Part shown: positions 9,227 to 17,257 of the stretch, one piece after another
How positions within the stretch are numbered: the stretch's first letter is position 1
Layout of the letters: the number at the start of each line of letters is the position of its first letter
Origin: Pseudomonas putida
GTDB lineage: Bacteria; Pseudomonadota; Gammaproteobacteria; Pseudomonadales; Pseudomonadaceae
Reading direction: 5' to 3'
Length of the DNA: 64,000 nt
Assembly: GCF_009883635.2 (NCBI RefSeq)
Contig: NZ_CP026115.2
Coordinates: 2,294,001 to 2,358,000 of the forward strand
Made by a program: the position numbers and the translations under genes
The notes under the pieces: model-generated
The model's database searches: none
What the model was told of the DNA's origin: nothing
Seen by the model: only the letters and a program-made list of their open reading frames with translations

Positions 9227-9828
9227 TGCCTAGATCCACCCCTCCCGCCCGCCCGCAGCAGGGCCAAAGCAAGGGCCAGGGTCACCTGCGCATCATCGCC
9301 GGCGAATGGCGCAGCCGCCGCCTGGCGGTACCGGAAGGCGAAGGCCTGCGCCCAACGCCCGACCGCGTGCGCGAAACCGTGTTCAACTGGTTGGCACCCT
9401 ACATCGAAGGTGCCCAGGTACTGGATGCCTTCACCGGCAGTGGCGCGCTGGTGCTCGAGGCGCTGTCCCGCGGCGCCGAGAATGCCGTGGCGCTGGACAG
9501 CAACCCGGCGGCTATCAGCAACCTGAAGAACAACCTCGAAATCCTGCGCTGCCCACGCGGGCAGATCCTGCAGACCGACGCCTTGCGCTACCTGCAGAAC
9601 CCGCCCAAGCAGCAGTTCGACGTGGTGTTCCTCGACCCGCCGTTCCACCAGGACCTGCTGGCCAACACCTGTAACCTGCTGGAACAGAACCAGTGGCTGC
9701 GCGAACAGGCGTGGATCTACACCGAAAGCGAGGCGGCCCCATCGACGCTGCCGATGCCCGGCAACTGGCGCCTGCATCGCGAGAAGAAGACTGGCCAGGT
9801 GCACTATGCGCTGTGGCATCGGGGCTGA
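9226..9828 (+). CDS. rsmD: 16S rRNA (guanine-966-N2)-methyltransferase RsmD
   Basis: A 200-residue SAM-dependent methyltransferase acting on m2G966 of 16S rRNA in the 30S subunit. The family start of the domain is LRIIAGEWRSRRLAVPEGEG, then RPTPDRVRETVFNWL, SAM motif I VLDAFTGSGALVLEAL, and the catalytic N-methyltransferase motif DPPF in VFLDPPFHQDL. The basic, proline-rich first 20 residues are a loose N-terminal extension. It is translationally coupled to the upstream M16 gene. In many gammaproteobacteria rsmD neighbours ftsYEX, and here the M16 pair is inserted between them. Confidence 0.96.
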   Translation: MPRSTPPARPQQGQSKGQGHLRIIAGEWRSRRLAVPEGEGLRPTPDRVRETVFNWLAPYIEGAQVLDAFTGSGALVLEALSRGAENAVALDSNPAAISNLKNNLEILRCPRGQILQTDALRYLQNPPKQQFDVVFLDPPFHQDLLANTCNLLEQNQWLREQAWIYTESEAAPSTLPMPGNWRLHREKKTGQVHYALWHRG

Positions 9829-9915
9829 TTACGCTTTAAACCGTATTTAGTTACCGCAAACCCGCTGTCGCCATGGTTGAAGATGCTCCCACGTTCTCGC
9901 AGGAGCACTTCAACC

Positions 9916-11217
9916 ATGATCGAACACCCTTCTCAGCCCACCCAGGGCAGCACCGTACAATCATTCACCCTTGCCAACGGCCTGCGTATCTACCTGCGCG
10001 AAGACCATCGTGCACCGCTGGTCAGTGCGCAGCTCTGGTATCACGTTGGTTCGAGCTATGAGCCAGCAGGCCATAGCGGTCTCTCCCATGCCTTGGAACA
10101 TCTGCTGTTCGAAGGCAGCAGTAAACTGACAAGTGGCCAGTATTCAGCCGTCATGACCCGCCTCGGCGGCGACCCGAATGCCCACACCTTCACCGACGCC
10201 ACGGTCTTCCCGCTGACGCTGCCAGGCAGTCGGCTTGAAATTGCTCTGGAGGCCATGGCCGACGTCATGGCCAGCGCAACGATCAGTGATGGACCTTTCG
10301 CTCGCGAACTGGACGTGGTCATGGCCGAACGCCGAGAGCAAGTCGACAACGCCCCCTGGTCTCTGGCACTGGAGCATCACCATTCACTGGCCTACGGCAC
10401 TGGCGGCTATGGCACGCCAATCGTTGGTCTCAAGGCTGACCTTGAACACCTGACCCCGGCGGCTGCCCGAACCTGGTACCAGAGCTGGTACCACCCAAAC
10501 AATGCCACGCTGGCAGTCGCCGGCGACATCACCCTGCTACAGCTGCAAACCTTGGTAACCCGGCACTTTGCAACGATTCCCGCCAATCGCCTGCCGGCAC
10601 GCCAGACCACTTCCGCCCCGCCAGCACAAGCTCGACGCCATCAGACACTGCGTCTGCCAGGCTTTTATACCGGCACCATTCTCAGTTTCAACCTTCCCAG
10701 CCAGTGTACCGCCCAGGCTGCCGAGCAAGCCTACGCATTGCGCCTACTGCCCGATCTGCTGGCTGACGGGTACAGCAGCATCCTGCAGCGGCGACTGGTT
10801 CTGGATGACCCGATTTTGCGGGGCCTGCGCTCATCCTACGAACCCTGGCAGCGCGGTGACAGCCTGCTGGTTCTCTACGCACTTTGCAGCCAGCAGGTAA
10901 CGCCGGAGAACGCAGCCGAAAGGCTGATGCTGGAGATCGAAGCGTTTCGTCAGTCGGCACCTTCCATGGAAGACCTTCAACGTGCCAAGGCTCGCCTACT
11001 GGCAAGGGAGCTGTTCGAAAGGGACGCCATCGACAAGCAAGCCCACACGATCGGCAAACAGGCCGCCTGCGGCCTGGACCCGGTAGCACTGGACGATGAG
11101 CGACAGGCCATCGAAGCCGTGACAGCCGAGCAGGTCGGCCTGGCAGCCCTTGAGTTTCTGACCGACTCCCGCGCTGCCATTACGTTCATGCACGACAAGG
11201 AGACCACTCATGCATGA
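9916..11217 (+). CDS. M16 family zinc peptidase, second catalytic paralogue, without signal peptide
   Basis: A 433-residue paralogue of the exported M16 peptidase upstream of rsmD; both share REDHRAP, VGSSYE, GLSHALEH and SWY(A/H)PNNATL blocks. The zinc motif is HALEH (residues 58-62) with the distal glutamate in VVMAERREQVD. Unlike the first copy it starts directly with MIEHPSQPTQGSTVQSFTLANG, with no signal peptide, so the product is probably cytoplasmic. The start is fixed by AGGAG ten nucleotides before the ATG; an upstream in-frame ATG has no ribosome site. The nucleotide sequence looks less strictly GC-biased in third positions than neighbouring genes. The next gene overlaps by 8 nt and encodes its partner. 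Confidence 0.88.
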   Translation: MIEHPSQPTQGSTVQSFTLANGLRIYLREDHRAPLVSAQLWYHVGSSYEPAGHSGLSHALEHLLFEGSSKLTSGQYSAVMTRLGGDPNAHTFTDATVFPLTLPGSRLEIALEAMADVMASATISDGPFARELDVVMAERREQVDNAPWSLALEHHHSLAYGTGGYGTPIVGLKADLEHLTPAAARTWYQSWYHPNNATLAVAGDITLLQLQTLVTRHFATIPANRLPARQTTSAPPAQARRHQTLRLPGFYTGTILSFNLPSQCTAQAAEQAYALRLLPDLLADGYSSILQRRLVLDDPILRGLRSSYEPWQRGDSLLVLYALCSQQVTPENAAERLMLEIEAFRQSAPSMEDLQRAKARLLARELFERDAIDKQAHTIGKQAACGLDPVALDDERQAIEAVTAEQVGLAALEFLTDSRAAITFMHDKETTHA

Positions 11218-12565
11218 TTCGACAGCAACCCAAAACAGCATCTACGGCGGCCTGGTCTCAGCCCAAGGACTCGACCTGGATCAGTTCGAGTCCATCCTCA
11301 CTCAGGTGCAGGCCTGGACGACAGAAGCAGGCACAAACGTGAAATTCGTCGAAGCCCGCGGATTGCCTATCGTCGATGTGATACTGAGGTTCAGGGCCGG
11401 TACGGTCCAGGACACTGCGCCCCCCGGCCTGGCAGCACTGACGCTGTACATGCTCGATGAAGGTAGCCAGCAGTACACGGCCACCCAGCAAGCCGAGCAT
11501 CTCGAACGCCTGGGCGCAATCTTCGAAAAGCAGATACGTCTGGAGCATGCGACGCTGAGCCTGCGTAGCCTGAGTAGCCCGGCCGTGCTAGAGCCAGCCC
11601 TGGCGCTATTCACCGACCTCGTGGCACACCCTGCATTCCTCTCCTCTGCTCTGGAGAAGGTCAAAGAGCAGTTGTTGCAGAACAGCGCTTTACGTGATCG
11701 ACATCCCGTACTAAGGGCGCGCAGCGAAGCCTTCCGCCATTTGTTCAGTGGCCATCCTTATGGCCGCCCACTGGGCAGCACCGAACAGGGTGTAACGGCG
11801 GTTACTCAGGACGATTTGCGCACATTCCACCAAAGAGCCTATTCCGCCAGCAATCTGGAGATGGTCGTGGTCGGAGACCTTTCCCTCACTGAGGCTCAAG
11901 CACTCTCACGCCAGATCAGCCTGGCTCTGCCACGGGGCTGGTCCGCAGCAGATCTGCCAACGGTCCCAGCCGCCACCGGCGCGACGCTCAAAGTCGAACA
12001 GCCTGGCGCGAGCAGTGCTGCCCTGCTGGCACTCCCCTTGAACGTACCCGCCAATGATCCGGAGTTCCCGGCCCTGGTGCTGGCCAGCAATGTACTGGGA
12101 GAAGGGCTCGAATCGCGCTTGATGGTGGAGCTGCGACAACGCCGCGGCCTCACTTACGGCGTGCAGACCCGCATGGCGCCATTACGGGCAGGCGGGCTGT
12201 TCACCGTCGAATGGGAAGTCGCACCGGCGCATGTGCAGGGCTCTCAGGATCTGGTGGTGACCTTGCTGCGCGATTTTATCGAACAAGGGCCAACCCAGGC
12301 CGAGCTGCAAGTGGCACGCAAACAACTGGAGGGGCAATTGCTGCGTGGTGTCGCCCAGAACAAGCACCTGGCGGGATTGCTTTCGGAGCTGACCCATCAA
12401 GGTCAACCCGACGATCATCTCAACACCTACCTCGAGCGCATCAACAGATTGACTCCGGCAGATGTCCGCGCCGCCATGCAGCGCCATCTCGACCTAAACT
12501 ACAGCGTACATGTCAGTGTCGGCCCAAGCGTCGAGCAGCAACCTCTGCCAGCCCCCCACCAATAG
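11210..12565 (+). CDS. M16 family peptidase-like subunit, second non-catalytic paralogue
   Basis: A 451-residue M16 protein with no HxxEH; the equivalent region reads LYMLDEGSQQ. It keeps the C-terminal segment ESRLMVELRQRRGLTYGV found in the partner subunit upstream of rsmD, so this is a duplicate of the same heterodimer. No signal peptide or membrane helix is seen at the N-terminus (MHDSTATQNSIYGGLVSAQG), matching the cytoplasmic prediction for its catalytic partner. The ATG overlaps the upstream stop in ATGCATGA, indicating translational coupling. Function and substrate are unknown. Confidence 0.87.
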   Translation: MHDSTATQNSIYGGLVSAQGLDLDQFESILTQVQAWTTEAGTNVKFVEARGLPIVDVILRFRAGTVQDTAPPGLAALTLYMLDEGSQQYTATQQAEHLERLGAIFEKQIRLEHATLSLRSLSSPAVLEPALALFTDLVAHPAFLSSALEKVKEQLLQNSALRDRHPVLRARSEAFRHLFSGHPYGRPLGSTEQGVTAVTQDDLRTFHQRAYSASNLEMVVVGDLSLTEAQALSRQISLALPRGWSAADLPTVPAATGATLKVEQPGASSAALLALPLNVPANDPEFPALVLASNVLGEGLESRLMVELRQRRGLTYGVQTRMAPLRAGGLFTVEWEVAPAHVQGSQDLVVTLLRDFIEQGPTQAELQVARKQLEGQLLRGVAQNKHLAGLLSELTHQGQPDDHLNTYLERINRLTPADVRAAMQRHLDLNYSVHVSVGPSVEQQPLPAPHQ

Positions 12566-12625
12566 CGCAGGTACAGTGGCGGCGTTTCATGGCACTCTAC
12601 GCAGGCACATCACGAGTCGCCCAGC

Positions 12626-13618
12626 ATGCCCAGTCTCACCGCCACATTCCGCCCGGCCATCGGCCTGTCCAACCCCCACCTGCAAACCCTGTGGGGCCCA
12701 CTGTGGCGCAAGTTGCCTGAGCTGGAACGAAGCCGCGAACGCCTGTGGCTGGCCGATGGCGATTTTCTCGACCTCGACTGGCATGGGCCACATAACGCGG
12801 ATGCGCCACTGGTGCTGGTGCTGCACGGTTTGACCGGATCGTCCCGTTCACCCTATGTCAAAGGCTTGCAGCAGTCGCTACAGGCACGCGGCTGGGCAAG
12901 CGTGGCGGTCAACTGGCGTGGCTGTTCGGGTGAACCCAACCTGTTACCACGCAGCTACCATTCCGGCGCCAGCGAAGACCTCGCCGAGGTGGTCACCCAC
13001 CTGCGTGCCCAGCGCCCCTTGGCACCGTTGCATGCCGTCGGCTACTCGCTGGGCGGCAATGTGCTGCTCAAGTACCTGGGGGAAAGTGGCACCGCCAGCC
13101 AGTTGGAGTCGGCCGTGGCGGTATCGGTGCCGTTTCGCCTGGATCAGTGTGCCGACCGCATCGGCCAAGGCTTTTCCAAGGTGTATCAGGCGCATTTCAT
13201 GCGCGAGATGATGGCCTACGTGCAGTTGAAGCAACGGCACTTCCGCGACCGCGGGCATCACGAGGGGCTGGCCGCGCTCGACCGGCTAGGGCCCTTGGAC
13301 AGGTTGAAGACCTTCTGGGACTTCGACGGCAGGGTCACCGCGCCGCTCAACGGTTTCAGCGATGCCCACGATTATTATCGCCGCTCATCGAGCCGGTTCT
13401 ATCTGGGGGAAAACCGCACGCCGACACTGATCATCCATGCCACCGATGACCCGTTCGTGTTCGGCCACAGCCTGCCCACGGCCAGTGAACTGGCACCGCA
13501 GACACAGTTCGAGCTGCATGAGCGGGGTGGGCATGTGGGGTTCGTCGACGGCAGCCTGCGGAACCCGGGCTATTACCTGGAGCGGCGGATTCCGCAGTGG
13601 CTGGTCGACGGTCAGTGA
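12626..13618 (+). CDS. YheT-family alpha/beta hydrolase
   Basis: A 330-residue hydrolase of the YheT (UPF0017/ABHD1-3-like) family. It opens with FRPAIGLSNPHLQTLWGPLW, a signature of this family, has the oxyanion loop HGLTGSSRSPYVKGL, and the nucleophile elbow GYSLGGNVLLKYLGE (catalytic Ser about residue 141). The acid and histidine are probably Asp in IIHATDDPFV and His in HERGGHVGFVDG. Likely a cytosolic esterase or lipase-like enzyme; the substrate is not known. It lies about 60 nt after the M16 pair on the same strand and may be co-transcribed with it, but no clear ribosome site is seen. Confidence 0.9.
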   Translation: MPSLTATFRPAIGLSNPHLQTLWGPLWRKLPELERSRERLWLADGDFLDLDWHGPHNADAPLVLVLHGLTGSSRSPYVKGLQQSLQARGWASVAVNWRGCSGEPNLLPRSYHSGASEDLAEVVTHLRAQRPLAPLHAVGYSLGGNVLLKYLGESGTASQLESAVAVSVPFRLDQCADRIGQGFSKVYQAHFMREMMAYVQLKQRHFRDRGHHEGLAALDRLGPLDRLKTFWDFDGRVTAPLNGFSDAHDYYRRSSSRFYLGENRTPTLIIHATDDPFVFGHSLPTASELAPQTQFELHERGGHVGFVDGSLRNPGYYLERRIPQWLVDGQ

Positions 13619-14473
13619 TTATTCGCCAGTCGCCACGCCGTGCTTGGGATCATTGATCCATTCGCTCCACGACCCCGCGTACAGCTTGCCCAACGGATAC
13701 CCCGCCAGCGCCAGGGCAAACAGGTTATGGCAAGCCGTCACCCCTGACCCGCAATAGGCCACCAATTGTTCCGGGGCACGTCCGGCCAACTTCTCGGCAA
13801 AGCGCTGCTTGAGCTGTTCCGGTGCCAGGAATCGCCCATCGGCACCGAGGTTCTCATTGAAGGCCGCGCACTGGGCGCCCGGAATATGCCCTGCCACAGG
13901 GTCGATCGGCTCGACTTCACCGCGGAAGCGCGGCATCGCACGGGCATCGATCAGGGTCAGGTCAGGGCTGCCCAGGCGCTTGGCCAGGTGTTCGGCATCA
14001 ATCAGCAGCTTGGCGTCCGCCTCGCCATTGAACGTCCCCTCGCGTTTGGCCGGCGCATCCAGGCTCAGCGGCAGGTGCGCCGCATGCCAGGCCTTGAGGC
14101 CACCGTCGAGGATAGCCACGCCACTGCGCTTGCCCAGCCAGACCAGCAACCACCAGGCTCGGGCGGCAAAGGCGCCAGGGCCATCGTCGTACAGCACCAC
14201 TTCGCTGTCGTCGTCCAGGCCCCACTCGCGCAAGCGCTCGACCAGCCGGTGCGGGTCCGGCAACGGGTGGCGGCCGGTGCGGCCCTTGCTGACCGGACCG
14301 CTCAGGTCACGCTCCAGGTCGGCAAAATGCGCCCCGGCGATATGCCCCTCGGCATAACTGCGTTGGCCGTAATCCACATCCTCCAAGGCAAAACGACAAT
14401 CAAGGATCACCAGCTTGGGCGAGTCCAGACGCTCGGCCAGCTGTTGCGGGGTGATCAATTGCGCAAGGGGCAT
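13619..14473 (-). CDS. sseA: Sulfurtransferase of the 3-mercaptopyruvate sulfurtransferase/rhodanese family (SseA-like)
   Basis: A 284-residue protein made of two rhodanese domains (about 8-135 and 160-280). The active-site cysteine is in YCGSGVTAC (about residue 241). The CGSGV(T/S) loop is typical of mercaptopyruvate sulfurtransferases, whereas thiosulfate sulfurtransferases carry a more basic loop. The enzyme would transfer sulfur from 3-mercaptopyruvate to an acceptor thiol or cyanide. The start is the ATG giving MPLAQLITPQQLAERL; the frame is open upstream but that part is non-homologous and overlaps the TetR gene. It is convergent with the YheT-family gene. Confidence 0.88.
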   Translation of the reverse strand: MPLAQLITPQQLAERLDSPKLVILDCRFALEDVDYGQRSYAEGHIAGAHFADLERDLSGPVSKGRTGRHPLPDPHRLVERLREWGLDDDSEVVLYDDGPGAFAARAWWLLVWLGKRSGVAILDGGLKAWHAAHLPLSLDAPAKREGTFNGEADAKLLIDAEHLAKRLGSPDLTLIDARAMPRFRGEVEPIDPVAGHIPGAQCAAFNENLGADGRFLAPEQLKQRFAEKLAGRAPEQLVAYCGSGVTACHNLFALALAGYPLGKLYAGSWSEWINDPKHGVATGE

Positions 14474-14507
14474 GACAATCTCCTGATCGATGGCTCGAAG
14501 GCCCTGG

Positions 14508-15173
14508 TTACTGTTCCAAGGCCTGATTGAACGGAACGTGGAATTCCTGGCACAGGGCGTCCACGGCGCTGCGGGCGTTACTGGTGACGAAACCCAGCTC
14601 CAGCACCAGCACCTGATAGACGCCGCGCTTGAAGGCTTCTTCACCCAGATGCGCGGAATGTTCGCGCGTGGTGCTGAGAAAACGAACCCACGAGGTCAGC
14701 ACGATCCAGGCATTGATGGTCAGCGACTCGATCTGCGCAGGCTCCATGGTCAGGATCCCGGCATCGACGAAGCCACGGTAGATCGCCTGGCCCTGGCGCA
14801 GGCAGCGTTCGGAAAAGCGCCGGTAGCGGGCGGCCAGTTCGGGGTCGCTTTCCAGCAGGTGTTCCAGGTCACGGTGCAGGAAGCGGTAGTTCCACATGGC
14901 CGCGAGCAGCGCCTTGAGGTAGAAGCGTTTGTCCTCGACCGTGGCCACGCGGCCCTGCGGCGGGCGCAGGAAGCTGTCCACCAGCTCTTCGTACTGGCTG
15001 AACAGCAGGGCGATGATCGCCTGCTTGTTGGGGAAGTGGTAATACAGGTTGCCGGGCGAGATTTCCATGTGCGCGGCAATGTGATTGGTACTGACGCTGC
15101 GTTCGCCCTGCTGGTTGAACAGCTCCAGGCTGTTCTGCACGATGCGCTCTCGGGTTTTCATGCGCGGGGCCAT
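14508..15173 (-). CDS. TetR/AcrR-family transcriptional regulator
   Basis: A 221-residue regulator. The N-terminal helix-turn-helix is clear: RERIVQNSLELFNQQGE, then STNHIAAHMEISPGNLYYHF followed by PNKQAIIALLFSQYEELV. The remaining residues form the ligand-binding domain, whose inducer cannot be read from sequence. The ATG giving MAPRMKTRER was chosen because GGGAG lies 6 nt ahead of it; an ATG 39 nt upstream (MTHYRKPADW) would give 234 residues and cannot be excluded. It is divergent from the aldehyde dehydrogenase operon, with a palindrome in the intergenic region that is the obvious operator candidate, so it probably controls that operon and itself. Confidence 0.88.
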   Translation of the reverse strand: MAPRMKTRERIVQNSLELFNQQGERSVSTNHIAAHMEISPGNLYYHFPNKQAIIALLFSQYEELVDSFLRPPQGRVATVEDKRFYLKALLAAMWNYRFLHRDLEHLLESDPELAARYRRFSERCLRQGQAIYRGFVDAGILTMEPAQIESLTINAWIVLTSWVRFLSTTREHSAHLGEEAFKRGVYQVLVLELGFVTSNARSAVDALCQEFHVPFNQALEQ

Positions 15174-15261
15174 GCTCAGCTCCCAGTCTGCGGGCTTTCG
15201 ATAATGGGTCATCTTACGGTGAATCACACCGCTGATGCACCGTTTACGCCAGCGGAAAAAG

Positions 15262-15277
15262 TCGCACCATGGTACGA
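15262..15277. promoter_or_regulatory. Near-perfect 16-bp palindrome, candidate TetR operator
   Basis: TCGCACCATGGTACGA is a palindrome with seven of eight symmetric pairs matching; the core ACCATGGT is perfect. It sits in the divergent region between the TetR-family gene and the aldehyde dehydrogenase gene, where an operator for this regulator would be expected. Three bases downstream of it TAGAG-N6-CTCTA (15280-15295) forms a second, weaker inverted repeat. Assignment to the regulator is inference. Confidence 0.5.
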
Positions 15278-15324
15278 ATTAGAGTATAGGCTCTAGGGAC
15301 TTCAAGCCCAGACGAGAGACCGCC

Positions 15325-16755
15325 GTGACCTCGCCCATCGCTTTGCCTCCTGTGCATTCCGACACCGACCTTGAAGCGACGTTCGCCGCTCAGCGCCAAG
15401 CCTTTGCCGGCAACGCCATGCCGCCGGCGGCACAGCGGCGGCAGTGGCTGAAAAGCCTGCGTGAAGCGCTGCTTGCAGACCAACAGCAGCTGATCGCGGC
15501 TATCGATGCTGACTTCGGAGGGCGCAGCGCCGACGAGACCCTGCTGGCCGAACTACTGCCATCGGTGCAAGGCATTCGCCATGCCGAACGCCACCTGCAG
15601 CGCTGGATGCGTCCGGTCCGGCGCGCTGTGGGCCTGGCCTTCCAGCCAGCCAGCGCTCACGTGCTGTACCAGCCGCTGGGCGTGGTGGGCATCATCGTGC
15701 CGTGGAACTACCCGCTGTTCCTCGCCATCGGCCCCCTGACCGGTGCCCTGGCGGCTGGCAACCGGGTCATGCTCAAGCTCAGCGAGTCCACCCCGGCCAG
15801 CGCGCAGGCACTGAAAACCTTGCTGCAACGGGTGTTTCCCGAGGACCTGGTCAGCGTGGTGCTGGGTGAAGTCGAAGTCGGCCAGGCGTTCGCGCGCCTG
15901 CCCTTCGACCACCTGCTGTTCACCGGCGCCACCAGCATCGGCCGCCAGGTCATGCTGGCAGCCGCGCAAAACCTGACCCCGGTAACCCTGGAGCTTGGCG
16001 GAAAATCGCCCGCCATCGTCTCGGCCAGCGTGCCACTGGACACGGCCGCCGAACGCATCGCCTTTGGCAAGACCCTCAACGCCGGCCAGACCTGCGTCGC
16101 ACCCGACTATGTGCTGGTGCCGCGCGAGCGCCTGAACGACTTCACCGATGCCTATCGCAAGGTCGTGCAGCGCATGTACCCACGCATCGCCGACAACCCT
16201 GACTACAGCGCCATCATCAACCCACGGCAGTTGCAGCGCCTGCAGCACCTGCTGGACGACGCCCGTGGCAAGGGCGCCCAGGTGCTCGACCTGTACCCGG
16301 ACGAGACACGCCAGGGCCGACGCCTGCCGCCGCACCTGCTGACCAGGGTCAACGACAGCATGCAGGTGATGCAGGACGAGATCTTCGGTCCGTTGCTGCC
16401 GCTGGTGCCTTACGACCACCTCGACGAGGCCCTGGACTACATCAATCAACGCCCTCGCCCCCTGGCGCTGTACTACTTCGGCTACGACCGCAGCGAGCAG
16501 CAGCACGTGCTGCAGCACAGCCATTCTGGCGGCGTGTGCTTGAACGACACCCTGCTGCACGTGGCCCAGGACGATTTGCCATTCGGCGGTATCGGCCCTT
16601 CTGGCATGGGCCATTACCATGGCCATGAAGGTTTCCTGACCTTCAGCAAGGCCAAGGCGGTGCTGGCCAAGCAGCGCTTGAATGCCGCGCGGCTGATCTA
16701 CCCGCCCTACGGCAAGGCCTTGCAACGCCTGATCTACAAGCTGTTCATCCGCTGA
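15325..16755 (+). CDS. calB: Coniferyl aldehyde dehydrogenase-type NAD(P)-dependent aldehyde dehydrogenase
   Basis: A 476-residue aldehyde dehydrogenase resembling the coniferyl-aldehyde dehydrogenase group, which lacks the longer N-terminus of classical ALDHs and ends in a basic hydrophobic tail (RLIYPPYGKALQRLIYKLF) like membrane-associated class 3 enzymes. Cofactor-binding IVPWNYPLFLAIGPL, GATSIGRQV and the catalytic glutamate in TLELGGKSPAIV (about 223) and cysteine in NAGQTCVAPDYV (about 257) are present. Translation probably starts at GTG. It heads a three-gene operon with a Tat lipoprotein and a GMC oxidoreductase and is divergent from a TetR gene. The exact substrate (aromatic versus aliphatic aldehyde) is uncertain, so the symbol is tentative. 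Confidence 0.82.
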   Translation: MTSPIALPPVHSDTDLEATFAAQRQAFAGNAMPPAAQRRQWLKSLREALLADQQQLIAAIDADFGGRSADETLLAELLPSVQGIRHAERHLQRWMRPVRRAVGLAFQPASAHVLYQPLGVVGIIVPWNYPLFLAIGPLTGALAAGNRVMLKLSESTPASAQALKTLLQRVFPEDLVSVVLGEVEVGQAFARLPFDHLLFTGATSIGRQVMLAAAQNLTPVTLELGGKSPAIVSASVPLDTAAERIAFGKTLNAGQTCVAPDYVLVPRERLNDFTDAYRKVVQRMYPRIADNPDYSAIINPRQLQRLQHLLDDARGKGAQVLDLYPDETRQGRRLPPHLLTRVNDSMQVMQDEIFGPLLPLVPYDHLDEALDYINQRPRPLALYYFGYDRSEQQHVLQHSHSGGVCLNDTLLHVAQDDLPFGGIGPSGMGHYHGHEGFLTFSKAKAVLAKQRLNAARLIYPPYGKALQRLIYKLFIR

Positions 16756-17240
16756 TGCAACGTCGTGACCTGCTGCGCTTCAGCCTGGGCGCCAGCCTTT
16801 TCCTGAGCACCGCCAGCCTGGTCGGCTGCAGCGCGCAAACGCCCGCAGCCGGCTACCTGGTGCTGCGTGACGATGACCTGCCGGCCCTGCTTGCGCTGAT
16901 TCCGGTGGTGCTCGCCGGCACCTCGGCCAACGACGAACTGGTGCTGCACAGCCTCGACCACAAACTGGCAGCGCTGTCGCCGGAAATGCTCAAGCTCACC
17001 CGGCAATTGTTCGATGTGCTCAACCTGCCGCTGACCCGTGGCCCTTTGACCGGGATCTGGGGGGCCTGGGAGCAAGCCAGCAGCGCGCAGGTAACGGCCT
17101 TTCTGCAGCGCTGGCAGGACAGCTCGCTGAACCTGCTGCGCATGGGCCATGCCTCGCTGCTGCAGCTGCTGCAAATGGCCTGGTACGAGCGCCCGGAAGC
17201 CTGGGCCGCGTGCGGCTACCCCGGCCCACCCAAGATCTGA
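16755..17240 (+). CDS. Small Tat-exported lipoprotein, probable partner subunit of the adjacent GMC oxidoreductase
   Basis: A 161-residue protein whose N-terminus MQRRDLLRFSLGASLFLSTA looks like a twin-arginine signal and ends in a lipobox (SLVGC), suggesting a lipid-anchored periplasmic product. The rest is helical with no enzymatic motif. Size, Tat signal and position directly before a GMC-type flavoprotein are like the small subunit of gluconate 2-dehydrogenase-type complexes (subunit 3 family), though direct similarity is weak to the eye. Its ATG overlaps the stop of the aldehyde dehydrogenase (TGATG), so translation is coupled. Role is inferred from context. Confidence 0.75.
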   Translation: MQRRDLLRFSLGASLFLSTASLVGCSAQTPAAGYLVLRDDDLPALLALIPVVLAGTSANDELVLHSLDHKLAALSPEMLKLTRQLFDVLNLPLTRGPLTGIWGAWEQASSAQVTAFLQRWQDSSLNLLRMGHASLLQLLQMAWYERPEAWAACGYPGPPKI

Positions 17241-17257
17241 CAACAAGAGCATCTTCA

